The notes below the pieces were generated by a model. It saw nothing but the letters and a program-made list of their open reading frames with translations, had not been told where the DNA came from and did not search any database. This document shows, piece by piece, positions 24,436-33,776 of a stretch of 64,000 bases of DNA. The position numbers and the translations under genes were made by a program. Source of the DNA: Pseudomonas sp. JAI120 (GTDB lineage Bacteria > Pseudomonadota > Gammaproteobacteria > Pseudomonadales > Pseudomonadaceae); NCBI RefSeq assembly GCF_014207255.1, contig NZ_JACHCZ010000003.1, positions 62,001 through 126,000 of the forward strand, read 5' to 3'. Each line of letters begins with the position of its first letter. Within the stretch, counting starts at the first letter, position 1.

Positions 24436-25558
24436 AAAACCAGCCATCGGCCTGCCGCTATGGTTACTCGCCGAGCTGACCTACCGCTGCCCGTTGCAAT
24501 GCCCGTATTGCTCCAACCCGCTGGACTTTGCCGAGCAGGGCAAGGAGCTGAGCACCGAACAGTGGATCAAGGTGTTTCGCGAGGCCCGTGAGATGGGCGC
24601 CGCGCAATTGGGGTTTTCCGGCGGTGAGCCACTGGTACGCCAGGACCTTGCCGAACTGATCGCCGAGGCGCGCAAGCTGGGGTTCTACACCAACCTGATC
24701 ACCTCGGGCATCGGCCTCACCGAGCAGAAAATCAGCGACTTCAAGAAAGCCGGCCTGGACCACATCCAGATCAGCTTTCAGGCCAGCGACGAACAGGTGA
24801 ACAACCTGCTGGCCGGCTCGAAAAAAGCCTTCGCGCAAAAGCTGGAAATGGCCCGCGCAGTGAAGGCGCACGGCTACCCGATGGTGCTGAACTTCGTCAC
24901 CCACCGGCACAATATCGATAAGATCGACCGCATCATCGAGCTGTGCATCGCGCTGGAGGCGGACTTTGTCGAGCTCGCCACCTGCCAGTTCTATGGCTGG
25001 GCGCAACTCAATCGCGTGGGTTTATTGCCGACGAAGGAACAGCTGGTGCGCGCCGAACGCATCACCAACGAATACCGCGCCAAGCTCGAAGCCGAAGGCC
25101 ACCCGTGCAAGCTGATATTCGTCACGCCGGATTACTACGAGGAGCGCCCGAAGGCCTGTATGAACGGCTGGGGCAGTATCTTTCTGACCGTGACGCCAGA
25201 CGGCACCGCCCTGCCCTGCCACGGCGCCCGACAGATGCCGGTGCAGTTTCCCAATGTGCGCGACCACAGCATGCAGCACATCTGGTACGACTCTTTCGGC
25301 TTCAACCGCTTTCGCGGCTACGACTGGATGCCCGAGCCATGCCGTTCATGCGATGAAAAGGAAAAGGACTTCGGCGGCTGCCGTTGCCAGGCCTTCATGC
25401 TCACGGGGGATGCGAGCAATGCCGACCCGGTGTGCAGCAAGTCCGAGCAGCACGGCATCATCCTCAAGGCGCGGGAAGAGGCCGAACATGCTACCCAGAC
25501 CATCGAGCAACTGGCCTTTCGCAATGAGCGCAATTCACGGCTCATCGCAAAAGGCTGA
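24407..25558 (+). CDS. pqqE: Radical SAM PqqA crosslinking enzyme
   Basis: 383 residues from a GTG chosen because GGAGG lies six bases upstream and because it gives the family length. The radical SAM cluster motif is Cys28, Cys32, Cys35 (RCPLQCPYC). C-terminal cysteines for auxiliary clusters are in LPCHGARQ, PEPCRSCDEKEKDFGGCRC and DPVCSKS. It forms the Glu-Tyr C-C bond in PqqA. The gene overlaps pqqD by 29 bases and ends the pqq unit here. Confidence 0.93.
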   Translation: MLSTGSPLPEKPAIGLPLWLLAELTYRCPLQCPYCSNPLDFAEQGKELSTEQWIKVFREAREMGAAQLGFSGGEPLVRQDLAELIAEARKLGFYTNLITSGIGLTEQKISDFKKAGLDHIQISFQASDEQVNNLLAGSKKAFAQKLEMARAVKAHGYPMVLNFVTHRHNIDKIDRIIELCIALEADFVELATCQFYGWAQLNRVGLLPTKEQLVRAERITNEYRAKLEAEGHPCKLIFVTPDYYEERPKACMNGWGSIFLTVTPDGTALPCHGARQMPVQFPNVRDHSMQHIWYDSFGFNRFRGYDWMPEPCRSCDEKEKDFGGCRCQAFMLTGDASNADPVCSKSEQHGIILKAREEAEHATQTIEQLAFRNERNSRLIAKG

Positions 25559-25563
25559 GGCCA

Positions 25564-25722
25564 TCAGCGTTTGGCGATGATGTACACGGCGTGAATGATG
25601 CCCGGGAAGTAACCGCACAAGGTCAGCAGAATATTCAGCCAGAACGCGCCGGCGAAACCCACTTGCAGGAACACACCCAGTGGCGGCAGCAGAATGGCGA
25701 TGATGATACGAATGATGTCCAT
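25564..25722 (-). CDS. Pmp3/YqaE-family small membrane peptide
   Basis: 52 residues on the minus strand, too short for the usual cut-off. Two membrane helices dominate: MDIIRIIIAILLPPLGVFLQ then a second around FWLNILLTLCGYFPG, ending IIHAVYIIAKR, the hallmark of the Pmp3 (UPF0057) family linked to membrane potential and stress. GGAG lies seven bases before the ATG. It converges with pqqE, five bases from its stop. Confidence 0.9.
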   Translation of the reverse strand: MDIIRIIIAILLPPLGVFLQVGFAGAFWLNILLTLCGYFPGIIHAVYIIAKR

Positions 25723-25830
25723 GGGTCAGCTCCAGAAAATCGGCTCGTGTGAGCCGTGTAGCTAATCGACCTTGGGCGTTCGTGAGGGTTCAGTGGGATC
25801 TGGCACCAGGCCATCCTTTAATGGCCAGAC

Positions 25831-25869
25831 AAAAAAACGCCCCCAGCCGAAAAAATCAGGCTGGAGGCG
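25831..25869 (-). terminator. Terminator of the aminotransferase gene
   Basis: Minus strand: cgcctccagcc and ggctgggggcg form an 11-bp stem (one T-G) and are followed by seven T, 35 bases after the stop. Confidence 0.85.
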
Positions 25870-25903
25870 CCGCGTATACCGCGAGACGGTTCAGGAATGT
25901 GGG

Positions 25904-27172
25904 TTAAACGGCGATGCCCTTGCGGCACTGCAACTGGGCGGTGCGCACCCGGGAAAAAGCGCGAGCCAGGCGCAGGAGCATTTCGTCGATGTTGCTTTTG
26001 CTCACCGTAAGCGCCGGGGTGAAGCGCAGGCAGTCAGGTTGCGGGGCGTTGAGGATCAGGCCTTCGTGCAGAGCGGCTTTTACCACTGCATCTGCAGAAT
26101 CATCCGACAACGTCAGGCCCCACATCAGGCCGTGGCCGCGCAATGGGCCCTGATCGTAGCGGTAGCCCAGCCGGGCAAGGCCTTCGCTCAGGTAAAGGCC
26201 GGATTCACGTACGTGTTCCAGGAAGCCATGCTCCAGCACCGTATCGAGCACCGCCAGCCCGGCCGACGCCATCAGCGCGTTGCCATGATGGGTGCCTTCC
26301 AACTCACCCACTTCGAAGCAACAGGCGTTGCCGCGCGCCAGCAGGGCTGCCAACGGCACGCCTCCGCCCAGGCCTTTGCCGAGGGTGATGATGTCGGCCC
26401 GCACGCCGTACTGCTGTTCGGCAAGCAAGGTGCCGCAACGACCGAGGCCGGTTTGTACCTCATCGAGGATCAGCAGGATCCCCAGTTCGCGGCACAGCCG
26501 TTCAACCCCCTTGAGGTAATGTTCCGTCGCGGGGATCACGCCGGCTTCGCTCTGGACCGGCTCCAGCAGGATGGCGACTGTCTGTGCATCGACCGCCGCA
26601 TGCAGGGCCGGCAGATCGTTGAACGGCACATGGCTGAAGCCGGGCAATTGCGGTTCAAAGCGGTTTTCCAGATTGCCGGCCGACGCCGCCAGTGCGGCGA
26701 AACTGCGCCCATGGCAACCATTGCTCGCGCTGATAATGCGGTGGGCCCCGCCGCGATGCAGTTGGCCCCACTTGCGCGCCAGCTTGATCGCCGCTTCGCA
26801 GGCCTCGGCGCCACTGTTGAGCAGGTAGGCCTGGTCGCTGCCGGTACGATGGCACAGGCGGTCGACAAGATTGAGTTGAGCGCGGTTATGCAGACCCATG
26901 CCCGGATTGATCAGGGCCTGGGTCTGCTCGGCGAGGGCTTTGATCAAGACCTGCGGGCTGTGGCCGAGGCTGTTGGCGGCGTTGCCCTGGCTGAAATCCA
27001 GGTAGGCACGGTCGTCGCTGTCCCACAGCCAGGAGCCCTGGCCACGTATGAAGACCTGAGCTGGCCTCGCCACCGTGGGCATCAGCGCCTCGCTGGACAG
27101 CGTATCGGGTGAAGCCTCCAGAACCAGGTCGTCCAGGCTGGGCACGGGACGACGTATATTGAAGAGATTCAC
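25904..27172 (-). CDS. Class III aminotransferase (acetylornithine aminotransferase-like)
   Basis: 422 residues from a GTG with a GGGGGGAAG box. PLP motifs: NSGAEACEAAIKLAR, Asp237 in LILDEVQTGLGR, and Lys266 in TLGKGLGGG. It is divergent from a LysR regulator, the same pair found beside the acyl-CoA dehydrogenases in P. putida, where it is listed as a second acetylornithine aminotransferase. Substrate is open; omega-amino acids such as aminovalerate are possible given the dav genes nearby, but that is speculation. Confidence 0.75.
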   Translation of the reverse strand: MNLFNIRRPVPSLDDLVLEASPDTLSSEALMPTVARPAQVFIRGQGSWLWDSDDRAYLDFSQGNAANSLGHSPQVLIKALAEQTQALINPGMGLHNRAQLNLVDRLCHRTGSDQAYLLNSGAEACEAAIKLARKWGQLHRGGAHRIISASNGCHGRSFAALAASAGNLENRFEPQLPGFSHVPFNDLPALHAAVDAQTVAILLEPVQSEAGVIPATEHYLKGVERLCRELGILLILDEVQTGLGRCGTLLAEQQYGVRADIITLGKGLGGGVPLAALLARGNACCFEVGELEGTHHGNALMASAGLAVLDTVLEHGFLEHVRESGLYLSEGLARLGYRYDQGPLRGHGLMWGLTLSDDSADAVVKAALHEGLILNAPQPDCLRFTPALTVSKSNIDEMLLRLARAFSRVRTAQLQCRKGIAV

Positions 27173-27381
27173 AGCTTCCCCCCGATGGCAACCGGGCCTT
27201 GGTCGGTTTCTCCTGCAATCATTGTCTGCGGGTGTGTTGCCTTGCCTATGTAAACGTCATCAACATAAACACTGTTCATTGCCCGATCCGGCCCTGTAAG
27301 CCCTGCGAATAGGCGCTAGACTAGGCGCCTCGGGGGCCATCGGCCATTTCGATTTTCCAGCTTTTTCGATAAGTAAGTCTT

Positions 27382-28281
27382 ATGGATTTCAAGCAACTGC
27401 GTTATTTCGTCGCGGTGTATGAAGAAGGCCATGTGGGCCGTGCCGCTGAACGCCTGTCGATCTCTCAGCCGGCGCTCTCACAACAGATCCGCCAGTTGGA
27501 GCGCAACCTCGATGTGAGCCTGTTCGAACGCAGCAGCAAACGCCTGCTGCCCACCCTGGCCGCCCATACGCTGTACAACCATGCCTTGCCGCTGATCGAT
27601 GGCATGCAGCAAGCCATCGAAGCCTTGCGTAACTTCAAGGGTCAGGCCATGCGCACCCTGGCCATCGGCGTGCTGCAAACCGTGCACACCAGCCTGGTCC
27701 CGCAAATGCTCGAGCGCGTGCGCAAGGCCCAGCCGCACCTGGTGGTGCAGATCTACGAATTGACCGGGCTTGAGATTGAACGGCGATTGCTTAACGGCTC
27801 GCTGGACATCGGCATCAGCTACCTGCCGCCACGCCAGCCGGGGCTGCACGGCGTGTTGCTGTATGAGGATGAGCTGAAGGTGGTCATCCCGGAAGATCAT
27901 CCGCTGCGCGAATTCAAGAAAGTCTCGCTGAAGCAGGCGGCCGAGTTGCCGATGTTGCTGTTGGGGGAGGAGTTTCAAGTCAGGCAGATCTGGCAAGGCC
28001 AGCTCGCAAACCTTGGGCGACGGCCTCAGGTTCAGGCGGAGCTCAATACCATGGTGGGGATTCTCGACAGCTTGCCTAACACCCAATTGGCAACGGTGCT
28101 GCCGGGGCGCTCTCAGGACGAGCACAACAGCCAAATGCTGCTGTGGAAACCCTTGAGCGAACCGAGGGTGCCGCTGAAAGTCGGGCTGGTCTGCCGCGAT
28201 GTACAACGCCAACAGGCGACGGTGGCACTGTTACGCACGTTGCTGGAAGACGTGATGAATGCGCCGCCGGCCCTGGCTTGA
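27382..28281 (+). CDS. LysR-family transcriptional regulator
   Basis: 299 residues. The N-terminal winged HTH is textbook (MDFKQLRYFVAVYEEGHVGR then ERLSISQPALSQQIRQLE), followed by the effector domain from about residue 92. It is divergently oriented to the aminotransferase, with a 209-base shared promoter region, so that gene is the probable target. Effector unknown. Confidence 0.85.
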   Translation: MDFKQLRYFVAVYEEGHVGRAAERLSISQPALSQQIRQLERNLDVSLFERSSKRLLPTLAAHTLYNHALPLIDGMQQAIEALRNFKGQAMRTLAIGVLQTVHTSLVPQMLERVRKAQPHLVVQIYELTGLEIERRLLNGSLDIGISYLPPRQPGLHGVLLYEDELKVVIPEDHPLREFKKVSLKQAAELPMLLLGEEFQVRQIWQGQLANLGRRPQVQAELNTMVGILDSLPNTQLATVLPGRSQDEHNSQMLLWKPLSEPRVPLKVGLVCRDVQRQQATVALLRTLLEDVMNAPPALA

Positions 28282-28313
28282 AATTCGGCGCCTGACTTTT
28301 TCGCAGGCAAAAG

Positions 28314-28337
28314 AAAACCCCGCCGAAGCGGGGCTTT
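28314..28337. terminator. Bidirectional terminator between LysR and acyl-CoA dehydrogenase
   Basis: aaaaccccgc and gcggggcttt pair around CGAA, located between convergent genes. A- and T-rich flanks on both strands suit termination in either direction. Confidence 0.7.
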
Positions 28338-28521
28338 GCAGACTGTTTCCCTGACATCCATTTCACTCCGCCATCCTGGCAGAATCCTACGTGTCCGTGT
28401 TGTTGCTTTGCGCTTCCTGCGCGACGTCCATGTGAAGTAGATTATCTGTGGATCCAATTTGGCGATAGAGGACGATTAGCAGTACGTCATGTAAGAGAAT
28501 GCTTACACGCCCTCCAAGCCC

Positions 28522-30300
28522 TTAGAACAGTGCCTCATCCAGCAAAAACAGGGATTCGCTACCGGCTTTTACCGACGCACTCAGCGAGTGAATACGTGGC
28601 AACAGACGCGCAAAGTAGAAGCGCGCGGTGCCCAGCTTGCTGGCGTAGAAGTCTTCCTCCGTCTCCTTGCCCCACGCGGCCTTGGCCATACGCGCCCACA
28701 TATAGGCGTAGGCCATGTAACCAAATGCATGCAAATACTCCACCGAGGCTGCGCCGATCTCGTTCGGGTTGGTCTTGGCGCGATCCAGCACCCAGGCGGT
28801 CAACTCGTCCAGGTTATCCACCGCCGCGCTCAGCGGTTGGCTGAACTCAGCCAGTTCGGGCCCCGCCGAGGCGATGAACTGGCGAATCTCGTCGGCGAAC
28901 AAGGTGTAGAACGCACCGCCGCTGCCGACGATCTTGCGCCCCATCAAGTCCAGTGCCTGAATGCCGTTGGTGCCTTCGTAGATCTGGGTGATGCGTACAT
29001 CACGCACCAGTTGCTCCTGGCCCCACTCACGAATGTAACCGTGGCCGCCAAACACTTGCTGGCCGAGCACGGTGGTTTCCAGGCCCAGGTCGCTGAGGAA
29101 CGCCTTGGCCACCGGCGTCAACAAAGCCACCAGGTTATCGGCCCGCTCGCGGGCAGCGGCATCTTCACTGAACTTGGCGATGTCCAGCTGCGTCGCCACG
29201 TAGGTGGAGAACGCGCGACCGCCTTCGTTCGCGGCTTTCATGGTCAACAGCATACGGCGCACATCGGGGTGGACGATGATCGGGTCGGCCACCTTGTCTT
29301 TGGCCTGGGCACCGGTCGGCGAGCGGCTTTGCAGGCGGTCGCGGGCATATTCAATCGCGTTCTGGTAGGAGCGCTCGCCGGACGCCAGGCCCTGGATACC
29401 CACGCCAAGACGCTCGTAGTTCATCATGGTGAACATCGCCGCCAACCCACGGTTAGGCTCGCCCACCAGATAGCCCACGGCTTCGTCGAAGTTCATCACG
29501 CAGGTGGCGGACGCCTGGATACCCATCTTGTGTTCGATGGAGCCGCAGCTCACCGGGTTACGCGCGCCCAGGCTGCCGTCGGCGTTGACCATGAACTTCG
29601 GCACCAGGAACAGCGAAATCCCCTTGGGACCGGCCGGTGCGTCCGGCAGTTTAGCCAGCACCAGGTGAATGATGTTCTCGGTGAGGTCGTGTTCACCGCC
29701 AGTGATAAAGATCTTGGTCCCGCTGATCGTGTAGGAACCGTCTGCCTGCGGCTCGGCCTTGGTGCGGATAATCCCCAGGTCGGTACCGGCGTGTGCTTCC
29801 GTCAGGCACATGGAGCCGGCCCACTCACCGGAATACATCTTCGGCAGGTAGGTGGCCTTGAGCTCTTCACTGGCGTGAGTGTTGATCGACACACAGGCGC
29901 CGGAGGTCAGCATCGGGTACAGGCCAAACGCAAGACTCGACGAGTTGATCATCTCTTCAACCTGGGCCGATACAGCCTTGGGCATGCCCATGCCGCCAAA
30001 CACGGGGTCACCGCCTACGCCGACCCAGCCACCTTCAGCGTAGGTTTTGTAGGCCTGTGGATAACCATCCGGAGTAAATACCGCCGTATTATCCCAGCGG
30101 CAGCCCTGCTCATCGCCACCGCGGCTGAGCGGGGCGATGGATTTGGCGGTGACCTTGCCGGCTTCTTCGAGGATGGCCTCTACGGTTTCGGCGTCAACGC
30201 TGTCTGCCAATGCCGGCAATTGGGCCCAAGTGGTGGCGACCTCAAAGACTTCGTTGAGGACGAAGCGCATATCACGCAGCGGCGCTTTGTAATCAGCCAT
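28522..30300 (-). CDS. Acyl-CoA dehydrogenase, paralogue 1
   Basis: 592 residues, FAD-dependent, with the MADYKAPLRDMRFVLNEVF start of this branch and an extra C-terminal domain. Key parts: MCLTEAHAGTDLG (FAD/substrate loop), KIFITGGEHDL, and YEGTNGIQALDLMGRK, which carries the probable catalytic Glu. It introduces the 2,3-double bond into acyl-CoA; one enzyme of this cluster in P. putida acts on phenylacyl-CoA. A GAGG box precedes the ATG. The copies share about the same layout and seem to be an old duplication. Confidence 0.88.
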   Translation of the reverse strand: MADYKAPLRDMRFVLNEVFEVATTWAQLPALADSVDAETVEAILEEAGKVTAKSIAPLSRGGDEQGCRWDNTAVFTPDGYPQAYKTYAEGGWVGVGGDPVFGGMGMPKAVSAQVEEMINSSSLAFGLYPMLTSGACVSINTHASEELKATYLPKMYSGEWAGSMCLTEAHAGTDLGIIRTKAEPQADGSYTISGTKIFITGGEHDLTENIIHLVLAKLPDAPAGPKGISLFLVPKFMVNADGSLGARNPVSCGSIEHKMGIQASATCVMNFDEAVGYLVGEPNRGLAAMFTMMNYERLGVGIQGLASGERSYQNAIEYARDRLQSRSPTGAQAKDKVADPIIVHPDVRRMLLTMKAANEGGRAFSTYVATQLDIAKFSEDAAARERADNLVALLTPVAKAFLSDLGLETTVLGQQVFGGHGYIREWGQEQLVRDVRITQIYEGTNGIQALDLMGRKIVGSGGAFYTLFADEIRQFIASAGPELAEFSQPLSAAVDNLDELTAWVLDRAKTNPNEIGAASVEYLHAFGYMAYAYMWARMAKAAWGKETEEDFYASKLGTARFYFARLLPRIHSLSASVKAGSESLFLLDEALF

Positions 30301-30422
30301 GGCAAACCTCGTGAGAACGTGAAAAGTGATTCGATAGGATCGGTTTTACAGGCTCCGAGTGTACCCGAACAACTTTTCAGACACATAGGGTCCACTTGTG
30401 ACTGGCTGGTATTTTTAAGTCA

Positions 30423-32192
30423 TCACAGCGCAAACGACTCCGCAGGCAGACTCATCAGGCATTCGCTGCCCGCTTCCACGGCGGCGCGATGGGTTGCGGT
30501 ACGTGGCAGCAGGCGCTTGAAGTAGAAGTCGCAGGTGGCCAGCTTGGCCTTGGCGAAGTCTGTGTCATCGTGCGCCAGCGCTGCAATGGCCATCCGCAGC
30601 CACAAATAGGCGAGGATGATGTAACCGCTGTACATCAAGTAATCCACAGCCGCCGCGCCCACTTCATCAGGGTTTTTCATGGCCGCCATACCGACCTGGG
30701 TGGTCAGCTCGCCCCATTCCTGATTCAGTTGATTGAGCTGCACCACATAACCCTTGAGCTGCGCATGGTCGGCATTCGCCGCGCAAAACTTATGCACAAT
30801 CCTGGTAAAGCCGCGCAGCAACTTGCCCTGGCTGCCCAACACCTTGCGCCCCAGCAGGTCGAGGGCCTGGATGCCGTTGGTGCCTTCGTAGATCGGCGCA
30901 ATCCGCGCATCGCGCGCCAGTTGTTCCATTCCCCACTCACGAATGTAGCCATGGCCGCCGAATATCTGCATGCCGTGGTTGGTCACCTCCAGCCCGGTGT
31001 CGGTCATAAAGGCTTTGCAGATTGGGGTAAGGAAGGCCAACAGGTCTTCGGCCTCCTGGCGCTGGTCGGCGTCGCTGCTCAGGTGCGCAGTGTCGAGCAA
31101 CTGTGCAGTGAAATAGGTCAGTGCGCGGTTGCCTTCGTTGAAGGCTTTCATGGTCAGCAGCATACGGCGCACATCGGGGTGCACGATGATCGGGTCGGCG
31201 GCTTTCTCCGGGGCCTTGGCGCCGGTCAGCGCGCGCATCTGCAGGCGATCGTTGGCGTACTTGATCGCGCCCTGGAAGCTCGCTTCGCCATTGCACAGGC
31301 CCTGCATGCCGGTCCCCAGGCGGGCGTGGTTCATCATGGTGAACATGCAGTTGAGGCCTTTGTTCGCCTCGCCAATCAAAAAGCCCTTGGCGCCGTCGAA
31401 GTTGAGCACACAGGTAGCCGAGGCCTTGATGCCCATCTTGTGCTCGATGGAGCCACAGTGCACTGCGTTGCGCTCTGCCGAATCCGTATGGAACTTGGGC
31501 ACGATAAACAGCGAGATACCTTTGGTGCCCGCCGGCGCATCCGGCAGCTTGGCCAGCACCAGGTGGATGATATTGGCGCTCATGTCGTGCTCACCGGCCG
31601 AGATGAAGATCTTGCTGCCGGTGATCGCATAGCTGCCATCCGCCTGGGGCACGGCGCGGGTCTTGATCAGGCCAAGGTCGGTGCCGCAATGGGCTTCGGT
31701 CAGGCACATGGTGCCGGTCCATTCGCCTGCGGTGAGTTTGCTCAGGAACGTGGCCTTCTGCTCTTCGGTGCCGTGGGCGTGGATCGCCGACATGGCGCCG
31801 TGGGTCAGGCCCGGATACATGCCCCACGAGGTGTTGCTGGAGCCGATCATCTCGCTGAGCACCAGGCCTAACGATTGCGGCAGGCCCTGGCCACCGTAGG
31901 CCGGGTCTGCCGCCACACCGTGCCAGCCGCCCTCGACGTACTGGGCGAAGGCTTCCTTGAAGCCCTTGGGGGTGGTCACCACGCCATTGTCGAAATGGCA
32001 GCCCTCTTCATCACCACTGCGGTTGAGTGGCGAAAGCACGTTCTCGCAGAATTTCGCGCCTTCTTCCAGGATTGCACTGACCATGTCCGGGCTGGCGTCC
32101 GTGGCGCCCAGGGCAGCGTAGTGGCCGTGGAAATCAAACACGTTGTCGATCAGAAAGCGCATGTCGCGCAGGGGAGCTTTGTACTCAGGCAT
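30423..32192 (-). CDS. Acyl-CoA dehydrogenase, paralogue 2
   Basis: 589 residues from the ATG at MPEYKAPLRDMRFLIDNVF, which aligns with the other two copies; a longer frame to 32249 is not needed, and GGAGA lies eight bases upstream. Conserved MCLTEAHCGTDLG, KIFISAGEHDM and YEGTNGIQALDLLGRK are present. It lies 122 bases upstream of paralogue 1 and is probably separately transcribed or loosely linked to it. Confidence 0.88.
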   Translation of the reverse strand: MPEYKAPLRDMRFLIDNVFDFHGHYAALGATDASPDMVSAILEEGAKFCENVLSPLNRSGDEEGCHFDNGVVTTPKGFKEAFAQYVEGGWHGVAADPAYGGQGLPQSLGLVLSEMIGSSNTSWGMYPGLTHGAMSAIHAHGTEEQKATFLSKLTAGEWTGTMCLTEAHCGTDLGLIKTRAVPQADGSYAITGSKIFISAGEHDMSANIIHLVLAKLPDAPAGTKGISLFIVPKFHTDSAERNAVHCGSIEHKMGIKASATCVLNFDGAKGFLIGEANKGLNCMFTMMNHARLGTGMQGLCNGEASFQGAIKYANDRLQMRALTGAKAPEKAADPIIVHPDVRRMLLTMKAFNEGNRALTYFTAQLLDTAHLSSDADQRQEAEDLLAFLTPICKAFMTDTGLEVTNHGMQIFGGHGYIREWGMEQLARDARIAPIYEGTNGIQALDLLGRKVLGSQGKLLRGFTRIVHKFCAANADHAQLKGYVVQLNQLNQEWGELTTQVGMAAMKNPDEVGAAAVDYLMYSGYIILAYLWLRMAIAALAHDDTDFAKAKLATCDFYFKRLLPRTATHRAAVEAGSECLMSLPAESFAL

Positions 32193-32282
32193 GGCGATGT
32201 CTCCGGCAGCAGATCCTTTCAACCTACTGCCGGCCGGCGCCCCGGACAATCATTGTAGAACCGCTGAATACACCGCCATCAC

Positions 32283-33572
32283 TCAACCGGCAGCGCTCTG
32301 CATGCGCACCGCGCCACGGCGGGTCTGCCCGGCCGCAACCACACAGTTACGCCCCGCGCCCTTGGCGGCGTACAGCGCCTGGTCGGCGGACTTGAGCACT
32401 TCTTCCGCCGTACGCTGGTCGATCTGGCGCTCAGCCACGCCGATGCTGACCGTCACCGACACACTCGACGCGCCGCTGCCCGCCCGGCGTTGACGGCCTT
32501 GTTGATCGTCCTGGGGCCGGTCCGAGTTGCGCAGCTTGATGTCGTAGTTGGCGACGATCTCGCGGATTTCCTCCAGGTGCGGCATGCACTCATCCAGGGT
32601 CTTGCCGGCAAACACCACGGCGAATTCTTCACCGCCGTAGCGGTAGGCACGCCCACCACCATTGACCTTGGACAGCTTGCTCGCCACCAGGCGCAGCACC
32701 TGGTCGCCCACATCGTGACCATGGGTGTCATTGAAGCGCTTGAAGTGATCGACGTCGGTCATCGCCAGCACATAGTTGCGCCCCAGCCGCTGCATGCGTT
32801 CATTCAAGGCACGGCGCCCCGGCAGGCCCGTCAGCTCATCGCGGAACGCCATTTGATAAGCCTCGTGGGCCACACCGGCGGCGATCATCAGCATGACCTG
32901 GCTGCACATGATATTCAGCGTGAACGGCAGGATGAAGGTCTGCGGCAACATCCAAAACATCCCCAGCAAACCCACCAGTTGCGCTGCATGCAGCGGGCGC
33001 GGCTGGTACCAGTATTGCGCCGCCAGGGTGAGGAAGCCGATCAGGAACATCGGGTATGACAGCTGGATCAGGCTCATCCAAGTCCCATGCAGGGCGGGCC
33101 AGCGGATCTCCGCCAGCCAGTTCAGCAGTGCCTGGGGATAACTTTGCTCCAGAGCCAGCGCCACGCTGCCAATTGCCAGCAGCACCGCACAACGGGCGAC
33201 GAAGTCGCGGAACAGATGGGTCTTCTCCTGCCACAGCGCGTAGATGCTGAACAGCAGCGGCAATAACAGGCAACACAGGTGAAACACCACGGCCGCGTCT
33301 TCGCGCACGCGGCCATTGTCGCGGTAGTAGTCAGTCTGGGTATCGAGCAGGAAATAGGCGATGTACACCGTGATCATCAGGAACAATTCACGCTGACGGC
33401 GATACACCGCGCAGTACGAACCGCCCAGCAACAGCACCAGGGTCGGCAACACATTGAACAGTGAAGTGAAGAAGACGCTGAGGTCCTTGACGTACGCAGC
33501 CGAGAGCCCGGCCAACAGCAGCAGTAACGAAGGGAGAAAGTGACTGAAACGTAAAGCAGACACGCGTGACAA
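32283..33572 (-). CDS. Membrane-bound GGDEF diguanylate cyclase
   Basis: About 429 residues from a TTG that has GGAG eight bases upstream; an upstream frame to 33635 lacks a site. Seven or so hydrophobic helices fill the N-terminal 230 residues. The catalytic domain has DELTGLPGRRALNERM, DVDHFKRFND and RYGGEEFAVVFAG (GGEEF active site). The RxxD inhibitory site five residues before it is missing (VNGGGRAY instead), so product feedback is not expected. It makes cyclic di-GMP. Its position between acyl-CoA dehydrogenase genes is conserved in other pseudomonads as far as I recall. Confidence 0.85.
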   Translation of the reverse strand: MSRVSALRFSHFLPSLLLLLAGLSAAYVKDLSVFFTSLFNVLPTLVLLLGGSYCAVYRRQRELFLMITVYIAYFLLDTQTDYYRDNGRVREDAAVVFHLCCLLLPLLFSIYALWQEKTHLFRDFVARCAVLLAIGSVALALEQSYPQALLNWLAEIRWPALHGTWMSLIQLSYPMFLIGFLTLAAQYWYQPRPLHAAQLVGLLGMFWMLPQTFILPFTLNIMCSQVMLMIAAGVAHEAYQMAFRDELTGLPGRRALNERMQRLGRNYVLAMTDVDHFKRFNDTHGHDVGDQVLRLVASKLSKVNGGGRAYRYGGEEFAVVFAGKTLDECMPHLEEIREIVANYDIKLRNSDRPQDDQQGRQRRAGSGASSVSVTVSIGVAERQIDQRTAEEVLKSADQALYAAKGAGRNCVVAAGQTRRGAVRMQSAAG

Positions 33573-33723
33573 GGGTAAAACTCCGACCCGCAAAAAGTAG
33601 TGGCACTGTGCCTTGATGCGGACAGTTAAGCACAACCCGCCCGTTGTGTATCACATTGCCATCACTGTAACGGCAGCCGGAAGCAATCCCTGAGCGCTGT
33701 ACTGTGTTTTTTATCCCCCAATG

Positions 33724-33757
33724 AAAAAACCGCCGCTCCCAAGGGAAGCGACGGTTT
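33724..33757 (-). terminator. Terminator of acyl-CoA dehydrogenase paralogue 3
   Basis: Minus strand: aaaccgtcgcttccc and gggagcggcggtttttt pair around a short loop with a T-run, 20 bases after the stop at 33777. Confidence 0.8.
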
Positions 33758-33776
33758 CAGATGAACCCGGTAAGGC